Assembly: GCA_945872325.1 (NCBI GenBank)
Contig: CAMBZY010000145.1
Location: 1 to 7,738, forward strand
Direction: 5' to 3'
From: Candidatus Kuenenia stuttgartensis
GTDB lineage: Bacteria > Planctomycetota > Planctomycetia > Isosphaerales > Isosphaeraceae
DNA length: 7,738 nucleotides
The notes beneath the pieces are model-generated. The model saw nothing but the letters and a program-made list of their open reading frames with translations. It had not been told where the DNA came from and did no database searches. This document shows, piece after piece, positions 1 to 6,500 of the stretch. Within the stretch, counting starts at the first letter, position 1. Each line of letters opens with the position of its first letter. Position numbers and translations under genes: made by a program.

Positions 1-182
1 CGGGCATTCTCAGCAAAGGTTTCGCCAGTTTCTTCAGGTTCAGGGGCATTGGGGAAAAGATCCAGGCCGACGATTTCCCAGCTGTCCGCCCAGGTCGGTC
101 GAGCCCAGTCAGGTACAATCAAGGCCTTCATTTCCTTGACCTTCTTGGCGTTACGTGAACCGATCAAAAGGCGTTTCGACAT
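1..182 (-). CDS. rdgB: RdgB/HAM1 XTP/dITP pyrophosphatase, N-terminal fragment
   Basis: This is the N-terminal part (60 codons plus 2 nt) of a non-canonical purine NTP pyrophosphatase, cut by the left window edge. The family hydrolyses dITP, ITP and XTP to the monophosphate plus pyrophosphate in the cytoplasm, keeping deaminated purines out of nucleic acids. The translation opens MSKRLLIGSRNAKKVKEM. Its S9-x-N11-x-x-K14 matches the family's (T/S)-x-N-x-x-K nucleotide-binding loop, with Ser where E. coli RdgB has Thr. Residues 51-60 (ETGETFAENA) match the conserved EETG-x-TF-x-ENA block. The stretch between the two motifs is tryptophan-rich (W26, W31, W35) and about ten residues longer than in E. 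coli. The ATG is preceded by AGGAAAG about 10 nt upstream. The gene lies downstream of the SPOR-like gene on the same strand but is separated from it by a terminator, so it probably has its own promoter. Family assignment is firm; the rest of the gene is unseen. Confidence 0.9.
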   Translation of the reverse strand, partial: MSKRLLIGSRNAKKVKEMKALIVPDWARPTWADSWEIVGLDLFPNAPEPEETGETFAENA

Positions 183-232
183 TTTCGAAGGGCTTTCCTG
201 AGTCTGACCTGAATGATTGGAGCGGAGTAAAC

Positions 233-262
233 ATCATAAAACGACCGTACCCGAGTTGGGAA
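233..262 (-). promoter_or_regulatory. candidate rdgB promoter overlapping the terminator
   Basis: Read on the minus strand, TATGAT (238 to 233) is a near-consensus -10. A weak -35, TTCCCA (262 to 257), sits 18 bp upstream. Only about 55 nt separate the terminator from the rdgB start, so any dedicated rdgB promoter must overlap or sit next to the hairpin. This is inferred from sequence alone; planctomycete promoter consensus is poorly known. Confidence 0.25.
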
Positions 263-272
263 CGGTCGTTTT
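238..272 (-). terminator. rho-independent terminator (possibly bidirectional)
   Basis: A perfect 11-bp inverted repeat (AAAACGACCGT at 238-248, ACGGTCGTTTT at 262-272) is followed inward by one A-A mismatch, three more G-C pairs (250-252 with 258-260) and a 5-nt loop. On the minus strand the right arm ends in TTTT, giving a hairpin plus short U-tract 37 nt after the stop codon of the SPOR-like gene. The A/T-flanked symmetry would also let it act on plus-strand transcription, but no plus-strand gene enters here. Confidence 0.8.
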
Positions 273-308
273 GAAGATTTGACCTGGATTCAAACGAACC
301 AGAGTTTT

Positions 309-1610
309 TTACTGGAAAAGCCCGGTCGTTGTTTTTTGCTGGACAGCCCGTTTTGGAACATCCATCATGTCGGTCGGCGAGAGCGGGGTCTCGAACTTGC
401 CGGATGACAGATATTTCTGATTCAGCTTGTCCAGATGCTGACGGATCGACTGAACCTTCTGATCTTTCATGATCTGGTTCGGTTCCACCTTGGCATTGAA
501 GTTACCGAGGGTCACGACGCTTTTCTTCCGATCGTGATAGACATAGGCGGAATATCCTGCCTGTTTCAGCTGAGGATCCTTGTTCAGCTCGGCAGCCATC
601 AGCTCAGCGTCGTCGGTTGCTTTTGCCAGAGGGCTTGATTTCAGCTTGGAATCGTCAAAGAAGTCCTTGTCGTTCTGGTCGAAAGTAGAACGTCCAATGA
701 ATCGGGCGACGACCAGTGTGTAAGGCCCAGGGGCGTTATAAATCGAGTGGGGCCCACGGTTCATGCGGTCGACCATGGGGTCGGCCTCACGAGCGAACAA
801 CTGCTGAGCGGGCACCAGCGGATTGGCTGTGACGATGGCTTTTTTGAGACCAGCGCCGGCACGCCATGGGAAGAGCGAGGGAACGCTGTCCAAGGTAACG
901 GGTTTGATCTTTTTAACGACCTTCAGAAGATCTTCGGCTTCTTTCATGGTCGGTGCATCGCCGATCAGCACTGCGGCTTCGTCGTAGATGCGATAAATTT
1001 CCGGCTCAGAGATTCGGCCATCTCCATCGGCAGCCGTGGCTGTCGGAGGAACTCCGCGAACATTGGAGTTCATGGGCTTGATCTTTTTGAAGTAGATATA
1101 AGCCCTGAGCTGATGCGAAGAACGTAATTCCATGGCGAGTGCCTGGGCATATCGCACGGAATCAGGGCCACGGAATGTGTGGGCCAGAACCATGAACGGG
1201 CCAGCCTCTTTGGTGAGCAGGTAGGGCTCGACTGGCTCGGTCGGCAGAACGATTGTGGAACGAGTGAGTTCGTCCACGGGTGTCAGGGCCGGCAAAACAC
1301 CGTTCGTTTTAATGGCACCCGAATCTTTCGGGGCATTTTGCAGGCCAGGCTTCATGCTGGAGGAGCCATTTCCGGTGGCTGGCTTTACGGCTGGATCGAT
1401 GGTCGGGGCAGCCGACACACGTCCACCCGGAGCCGTTCCGGTGGCTGGCGGTTTTGCGGCCGCCTGAGATTGAGCGGCATTACCACGGCCGAGCAATCCG
1501 CCCAGGCCAGTGCGGCCAGTAGTGGCCTGCGTTTGAGCATTGACGCCGGTGGCGAATCCAAGAATCGCACAGAAGCCGGCACAGACATATGATTTTTTAA
1601 AATCGGTCAT
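309..1610 (-). CDS. exported protein with two SPOR-like repeats
   Basis: This encodes 433 residues. I chose ATG 1610, not the in-frame ATG at 1709, for two reasons: AAGGATGGGGGA ends 6 nt upstream of it, and only this start gives a clean signal peptide. That peptide has a basic start (K5, K6), a hydrophobic core and a cleavage site after VNA (A25). Residues 26-118 are a low-complexity linker rich in Gly, Ala, Pro and Thr. Two related segments follow. One begins GPFMVLAHTF (137-146), continues with an Ala/Glu-rich helix, then AYIYFKK and AAVLIGD. The other begins GPYTLVVARF (295-304), continues with DDAELMAAELNKD, then AYVYHD and SVVTLGNF (364-371). The order beta, helix, beta, beta resembles SPOR peptidoglycan-binding domains (Y/F-x-V-x-x-x-F at the start, V-x-x-G-x-F at the end). 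A role at the cell surface or periplasm is inferred. I do not recognise a named family. A terminator follows the stop codon, so this gene ends a transcript. Confidence 0.75.
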   Translation of the reverse strand: MTDFKKSYVCAGFCAILGFATGVNAQTQATTGRTGLGGLLGRGNAAQSQAAAKPPATGTAPGGRVSAAPTIDPAVKPATGNGSSSMKPGLQNAPKDSGAIKTNGVLPALTPVDELTRSTIVLPTEPVEPYLLTKEAGPFMVLAHTFRGPDSVRYAQALAMELRSSHQLRAYIYFKKIKPMNSNVRGVPPTATAADGDGRISEPEIYRIYDEAAVLIGDAPTMKEAEDLLKVVKKIKPVTLDSVPSLFPWRAGAGLKKAIVTANPLVPAQQLFAREADPMVDRMNRGPHSIYNAPGPYTLVVARFIGRSTFDQNDKDFFDDSKLKSSPLAKATDDAELMAAELNKDPQLKQAGYSAYVYHDRKKSVVTLGNFNAKVEPNQIMKDQKVQSIRQHLDKLNQKYLSSGKFETPLSPTDMMDVPKRAVQQKTTTGLFQ

Positions 1611-1616
1611 CGGTGA

Positions 1617-1628
1617 TCCCCCATCCTT
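1617..1628 (-). promoter_or_regulatory. ribosome binding site deciding the start at 1610
   Basis: On the minus strand AAGGATGGGGGA ends 6 nt before ATG 1610. The purine run is the best Shine-Dalgarno candidate near this gene. It supports translation from 1610 over the upstream in-frame ATG at 1709, whose added 33 residues would bury the signal peptide. Confidence 0.6.
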
Positions 1629-1739
1629 GCGGGATGTCCGAATGCGATGCGTCCAGTCACACTCCATCTGGTTTTCCAAAGCATGATCCAAGGCGCATCG
1701 GCCAATCATACCGCATCTACCAGACGGACACTGTCGCGA

Positions 1740-1767
1740 AGTTTACCAAAGTGAACATTTCTGACAA
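1740..1767 (-). promoter_or_regulatory. candidate promoter of the SPOR-like gene
   Basis: On the minus strand TTGTCA (1767 to 1762) is followed after 16 bp by TAAACT (1745 to 1740), matching the sigma-70 consensus at 5/6 and 4/6 positions. Transcription from here would give a leader of about 120 nt before ATG 1610. It lies in the 225-nt gap (1611-1835) after the subtilase stop. No convincing terminator for the subtilase is seen in that gap, so read-through is possible. Confidence 0.3.
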
Positions 1768-1835
1768 GAGCATTTTTGAGAGATAAAATCAGTGCCAGAA
1801 TTCTGATACCAAGCCAGCCGAATCGGTCGTCATTT

Positions 1836-3317
1836 TCAACTCATACCCTTGGATCTGATGGAAGGAAGTGAGACAAGGCCCATACCGACATCGGTTGAGA
1901 ACAGGGGCAAACGCTTTGCCAGGCTTGCAAGACGCTGCCAGAGCAGGCCGCCGAGGCAGTCGGGGTCGTCCTGAACCAGCAGAGCGGCGAGGCCGGCGCA
2001 TAATGGGGCGGCCATGCTGGTGCCTGAAAACCGGCCATAATGCTTAGCTCCAATGCTTGTGGTGAAAACATCCACACCGGGAGCGACGGCATCGATCTGG
2101 GCTTTGGTGTTCAGGAAGCTGCCGTTTGTGAAGTTGGCCAGCCTGAGAAAACGGTCTACAGCACCTACGGCAAATACGGATGGACTACTGGCTGGCCTGC
2201 ACACAGGGCGAATCAGGCCAGGCCTTTGGCTATCGTTACCGGCGGCGGCCATGAAGAGCATTCCCGACTTCAGACAACGTCGGGCGACGTGTTCGTAGAC
2301 GGGATCAGGCTTGGCGTCGGACATTTGAATTCCAACGGAAAGTGACAGAAGTTGACAGCCTTGCCCAAGAGCCCAGTCAATTCCAGCCAGAATGGCTGAA
2401 TCAGGGCCGCTGCCATCTGGGTTGAGAACTTTTGCGATATGCAGGTCGGCCATCGGTGCGGCGCTGAATCGGGGGACATATGGATCGTTTGAAAAGCCAG
2501 CCGCAAGGCCTGCGCACTGGGTTCCATGGCCGTGAAAATCGTGAGTGGAATTGTCAATAAAGCTGCGGTGAGTGATTTGTCGAGAGCACCAGTCCATGTG
2601 ATTGAAATCGAGGCCGGTGTCCAGAATGGCAATCTTTACACCTTTACCAGTCCATCGAATCTGAGTGATCCCACAAGCCTGCATGGCCCAGCTATGTTTC
2701 TGGTTATCCTCGTAGCCTTTTAATAATCTGGAATTTGTGACGGCCCTTTGCGAGCTGGTCAATGGGGTTTGATTTGGAGGAAAGTTTTCCAGAGAAGCAT
2801 TCCACTCATCACATGGGGGCGATTCTGAATCAGGGGAAACGGCGAGTTGCATCTGCAATTCAGGACGAACAATTCGTAAAGCATGGTTTTTCTGGGTGTG
2901 ATTTTTCAAGTTGCGAAATTGCTGAGGATCATCAATCGAGAGCAGTCCGACCCCAAGCCTGTCGAAAACCAGCAACTGAGCACCTTCGGTTTTACTTGTA
3001 GACCAGCTTGAGTCCCGAAAGTCGCAGATATGAGCGACGTTTCTTATAGAAAATGTTTGTTTGAATTGAGCCAGATTGCGGCTGTTAAAACCGTTTGGAA
3101 ATAATATGATTTGTCGATCAGATTCGATTGGATTCGCGATAACCGTTGAAAGAGATTTGATTTTTGGTGTCTTCGGCAGGTTGAAATGATTGTTTGAGAT
3201 GAGTTCAGGCATGAGGTATGAGCGCCATTTTGGGGTGATAAATAAAAAAGAATCGGTGAATCCGTTCCGTATAGATTTCATGGATACAATCAGATTCTGT
3301 GAGAGTTGCAGATTCAT
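1836..3317 (-). CDS. S8 family (subtilisin-like) serine protease
   Basis: This is a complete 493-residue subtilase, an endopeptidase using an Asp-His-Ser triad. All catalytic motifs are intact: D233 in IAILDTGLD, H264 in HGHGTQCAG, the oxyanion-hole N361 in AAAGND, and S434 in SGTSMAAP. C268, four residues after the catalytic His, sits where proteinase K-type enzymes carry their free cysteine. The usual HGTH is HGTQ here. About ten cysteines are spread over the protein. Residues 1-210 precede the catalytic domain. Part of this (about 68-152, from RQIILFPNGF to ALRIVRPELQM) looks like an inhibitory propeptide, but this is inferred from position and pattern. No signal peptide or membrane segment is visible, so location is unclear. 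No strong ribosome binding site precedes ATG 3317; ATGs at codons 13 and 36 are alternatives. The N-terminal coding part is markedly AT-rich compared with the C-terminal part. The gene diverges from the alpha-2-macroglobulin gene. Confidence 0.9.
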   Translation of the reverse strand: MNLQLSQNLIVSMKSIRNGFTDSFLFITPKWRSYLMPELISNNHFNLPKTPKIKSLSTVIANPIESDRQIILFPNGFNSRNLAQFKQTFSIRNVAHICDFRDSSWSTSKTEGAQLLVFDRLGVGLLSIDDPQQFRNLKNHTQKNHALRIVRPELQMQLAVSPDSESPPCDEWNASLENFPPNQTPLTSSQRAVTNSRLLKGYEDNQKHSWAMQACGITQIRWTGKGVKIAILDTGLDFNHMDWCSRQITHRSFIDNSTHDFHGHGTQCAGLAAGFSNDPYVPRFSAAPMADLHIAKVLNPDGSGPDSAILAGIDWALGQGCQLLSLSVGIQMSDAKPDPVYEHVARRCLKSGMLFMAAAGNDSQRPGLIRPVCRPASSPSVFAVGAVDRFLRLANFTNGSFLNTKAQIDAVAPGVDVFTTSIGAKHYGRFSGTSMAAPLCAGLAALLVQDDPDCLGGLLWQRLASLAKRLPLFSTDVGMGLVSLPSIRSKGMS

Positions 3318-3365
3318 CCGTCTGCAAATTTAGGCAGTGAGTCGTCATGCGACCTGACTGATCAG

Positions 3366-3393
3366 AATAAATTGACGCAGGTCGGGCTTACAA
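3366..3393 (-). promoter_or_regulatory. candidate promoter of the S8 protease
   Basis: On the minus strand TTGTAA (3393 to 3388) is followed after 16 bp by TTTATT (3371 to 3366). Both are 4/6 matches to sigma-70 hexamers, with a predicted leader of about 40 nt. The repeat copy at 3375-3384 lies wholly in the spacer, a typical repressor position. The matches are weak. Confidence 0.25.
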
Positions 3394-3440
3394 ATGACGT
3401 TTGTCGTGCCCAGAAAAACTTTTTAAGAGTTTGTAATCAT

Positions 3441-3471
3441 TTCAACACGCCTACTCGTTCTATGATATTAT
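3441..3471 (+). promoter_or_regulatory. candidate promoter of the alpha-2-macroglobulin gene
   Basis: An AT-rich block holds overlapping -10-like hexamers, TATGAT (3461-3466) and TATTAT (3466-3471). TTCAAC (3441-3446) is a possible -35, 19 bp before the second one, so spacing is not ideal. The third repeat copy (3489-3498) would fall about 10-20 nt after the predicted start of transcription. Confidence 0.3.
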
Positions 3472-3526
3472 AAGATAGACGGGTTGTACGACCTGCGTTG
3501 AGTTGAATGGCTTGGCAGATTCTGAT

Positions 3527-3534
3527 GGGGAGAG
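3527..3534 (+). promoter_or_regulatory. ribosome binding site for the alpha-2-macroglobulin gene
   Basis: GGGGAGAG lies 6 nt before ATG 3541. It fixes the start codon together with the signal peptide that begins there. It is the clearest Shine-Dalgarno sequence in the window. Confidence 0.7.
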
Positions 3535-3540
3535 CCGTTG

Positions 3541-6500
3541 ATGCGTAAAACAGACTGGCTGAATTTCAGGGCCTTTATCACGATTTGTGCCATTGGCCTG
3601 ATGGGAACAACGTGGGTTATCGCTCAAAAGCCATCTGGCAAGCTGCCGGGCGTGGAGTTGCCTGAGCCCAGAGCCATCAAGACACCGTTGGTTGCGCAGT
3701 GGCCAAGTGAGATTTCAGGCCTTTTACAAGCCAGAAAGTATAGCGAAGCCCGTGCGTTTATCGACCGGCTTGAAACCTCTAAACCGCCTGCTGACGCACA
3801 AACCCGAGCGTTTCATGACTTGGTTCGTGGCCTGAGTTTGCGGCTTGAAGGCAAGCTGGAAGAGTCCGTGGCTTTGATAGAAAAACGTCTGAAAGCCGAT
3901 CCTGAAACAGCCTGGACAGCCAAACTTCGCGGCGAGTTGGCGTCCGCCAAGCTCCTATCTGGCAAGCCGGCTGAGGCGCAAGCTCTGGCCAGAGCCGATG
4001 TGGAACGGCTCCTGAGCGGAACGCGCAAGGATTCCCTGGCGAATGTTTATCGAGGCTTCGCCCGCCAGTTGCTCGAACCTTCAGAAATTTTAACCAGCCC
4101 GGATTATGCCGCCGCCAAGCCGTTTCTAGAGCAGGCTTTAGAAGTGGCTGAGAGCCAGACACTGAAGGACGATCTGACCTATCAGCTGGCTCGATTATCG
4201 CTTGATCAGGGCGCACCCGCCGATGCGATTGACGAACTTGACCGCCTGGTGAAACAGGAGAAACGCCTGGATCGTAAACGCTCAGCACACTTTGATCTGG
4301 GGCTGGCACAATATCGGGCCGGCGATTTTGATCTGGCCAGACGAACCTGGTCGGATCTGGCTCGCGAGCTGGAAATGAATGCCCCGAAAGATCCCAAAGC
4401 AGCGGCCCTGAAAGCCGATTGTCTTTATGCAAATGCCATGACTTATGGGTTGATGATCGAGTGGGAGCTGGAGCTAAAGCCGAATGTCGCCAGCACGCCC
4501 GTCAGGCCGTTACCGGTCGGTAATGCCCAGTATCTTTCCAGAGTTGTGGCCTCCACGGAAAAAGCTCTGAAAACGGATCCATCCAACCCCAGAGCTGTGC
4601 GAGCTTCGTTCGTTCTTGGCACCATGCTTGCTCAGAAGCCAGCCGAAGCCGTTTTGCACTGGCAAAAATTTCTGGCGGGAACAAGTTTCAAAGAAGATTC
4701 GGAAACAGCTCGAAAGGATCTCTCCAAATTCAAGCCTGAGGCCGCATTTAAACTGGCTGAATCGTTACGTGCGATTGAGAAATATGATGAGGCTCAGGCT
4801 TCATTTCTGGACTATTCTAAAAAGTACCCGGATGGATCAAATTCAGCACAAGCCATTCAGGCCGCAATCGACATTGAAATTGACAGGGCCAATAAACGGA
4901 TTCGCGACAAGAATTATTCCGGATTTCGCGATTCCATCAAGCAATTTGTCGCATCAAATCCCTTGCAGCCCAGCGTTCCAAGACTCCTGTTCCGGGTCGG
5001 TGATTCTTTCATCCTTGAAAAGAACTGGAAGGAAGCCGTGGCCGCCTGGAAGATGCTTGTTGCGCGGTTCCCGAGTTCGATTGAGGCTGACGAAGCTCGT
5101 TATCAAACCGCTCTGGCATACGAAAATCAGATCGGTGATCTGGCACTTGCGATTGAAACCTATCGAACAGTTATCAATGAACCGTGGAGGAACATGGCCC
5201 TTCAGCGCGTTTCGATCATGGAGAACAAGAGTCTGGCCGTGATCACGCCCCGGGTCTTTCGGTCGAACGAAACAGCGAAGCTGAAGATCAGTACCAGAAA
5301 CATTGAAAAGCTGAGTTTTACGGCTTACAAAATTGATCCTGAGACATATTTTCGGAAAAAGCATCTGCTGGGCAATGTGGAACAGCTCGACATTGGGCTG
5401 GTGAAGCCCGACGCCGAATGGTCCGTGGAAGTGCCTGGTCATGCTCGGTATAAACCAGTTGATATGGAATACGACCTGAAATCGATCGCACTGCCGGGCG
5501 TCTGGGTGGTGAAAGTTACCGACGACAAAACGTTTCAGGCCACCACGATGGTAATTGGATCCGATCTGGACGCGATTGTAAAAACTTCACGAGACCAGTT
5601 GCTTGTCTACGTACAGAACATGGTGAAGGGCGAATCGAAGCCAGCGGCCCGCATTTTGATCAGCGATGGCAACAAGGTTGTGATCGACGAAGTGACTGGC
5701 CCCGATGGAGTCCTGCTGAAAGACTGGCCAGCTCCTCAGGCCAACCGCTCAAACCACCGAGTTCTGGTGATGGACGGCCCTCATGTGGCCACAACATCAG
5801 CCTCCACCACGCCCAATGAGTCTGCCCGGGGCTTGTCTGCCAAGGCCATGATCCTGACCGACCGGCCAGCTTACAGGCCAGGCCAGACGGTCCAGGTGAG
5901 GGGGATTGTCCGGGAGATCAATCAAAGTCGCTTTGAGACCCGCGAAGGTTCCGTGTATACGCTTGAGGTGGCTGACAGTCGCGGGCGAAGGCTGGAGAGC
6001 CGGCCTGTGACAATCTCCAGATTCGGGACTTTTTCAGCAACAGTGCCGCTCGACGGAACCGCTCCTCTGGGGGCATACTCCGTGCGACTGTTTCAACAGG
6101 GTGGATCGAGCTTTGGCGGCCAGTTTATGGTCGAGGAATACGAACTGCCCAAAGTGGTTCTGAGCCTGGAACTTCCACGGAGCATTTTCGAACGTGGAGA
6201 GAAAATCAGCGGAAAAGTTGTGGCCCGATATGCTTACGGAACTCCGCTCGCAGGCAGGCTGGTACAGGTTCATTTTCCCGATGGCCGCACCAACGAGTTC
6301 ACGACCGATGCGACTGGTTCTGTCGCATTTGAGATGTCATCCGAAGAGCTTCTCGAAAACAGCCAGTACACCATCAGCGCCATTCTGCCTGACGAAGGCG
6401 TGAGCACAGCGGCCCAGTTTGCGATCCCTGGGGCTTCTTTCACAGCCAAATTATCGACCACCCGCTCGACATATCTGGTGGATGAAACCATTCCGGTCAG

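Larger units (their letters stand above)
3350..3498. repeat. three-copy inverted element CGACCTG/CAGGTCG, operator candidate
   Basis: CGACCTG occurs at 3350-3356, its complement CAGGTCG at 3378-3384, and CGACCTG again at 3489-3495. The second and third copies extend to a perfect 10-bp inverted pair: ACGCAGGTCG (3375-3384) and CGACCTGCGT (3489-3498), about 114 bp centre to centre. Spacing and orientation across a divergent intergenic region suggest binding sites for a regulator acting on both genes. This function is inferred. Confidence 0.45.
3318..3540. promoter_or_regulatory. divergent intergenic region between protease and alpha-2-macroglobulin
   Basis: This 223-bp, relatively AT-rich region must hold the promoters of both divergent genes, and I see no gene in it. 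It contains the repeated CGACCTG/CAGGTCG elements, the 8-bp palindrome CTGATCAG (3358-3365) and AAAAACTTTTT (3414-3424). The right half, around 3421-3476, is the most AT-rich and is the likeliest plus-strand promoter location. Confidence 0.6.

Noticed and set aside
1611..1709. In-frame upstream ATG at 1709 extending the SPOR-like protein by 33 residues
   Set aside because: The extension is polar and charged and would bury the signal peptide; the ATG at 1610 has a good ribosome binding site and gives a clean signal sequence.
1787..1808. Possible terminator after the subtilase (ATCAG/CTGAT followed by a T run on the minus strand)
   Set aside because: The stem is only 5 bp with low GC and a 10-nt loop; the nearby CAGAATTCTG palindrome is too short and too AT-rich to be convincing.
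2040..2345. 101-codon plus-strand open frame
   Set aside because: Antisense to the subtilase catalytic domain, whose Asp, His, Asn and Ser motifs establish the minus-strand frame.
3586..3600. Cysteine in the macroglobulin signal peptide as a lipobox
   Set aside because: C16 lies in the middle of the hydrophobic core rather than at its end, and a standard signal peptidase I site (VIA, residue 28) follows, so a lipoprotein is not supported.
3779..4432. 217-codon minus-strand open frame
   Set aside because: It lies opposite the TPR region of the macroglobulin gene and its Arg/Pro/Ser-rich translation shows no domain; the plus-strand frame is clearly the coding one.
4954..5442. 162-codon minus-strand open frame
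   Set aside because: Antisense to the well-supported macroglobulin coding frame and without recognisable motifs.
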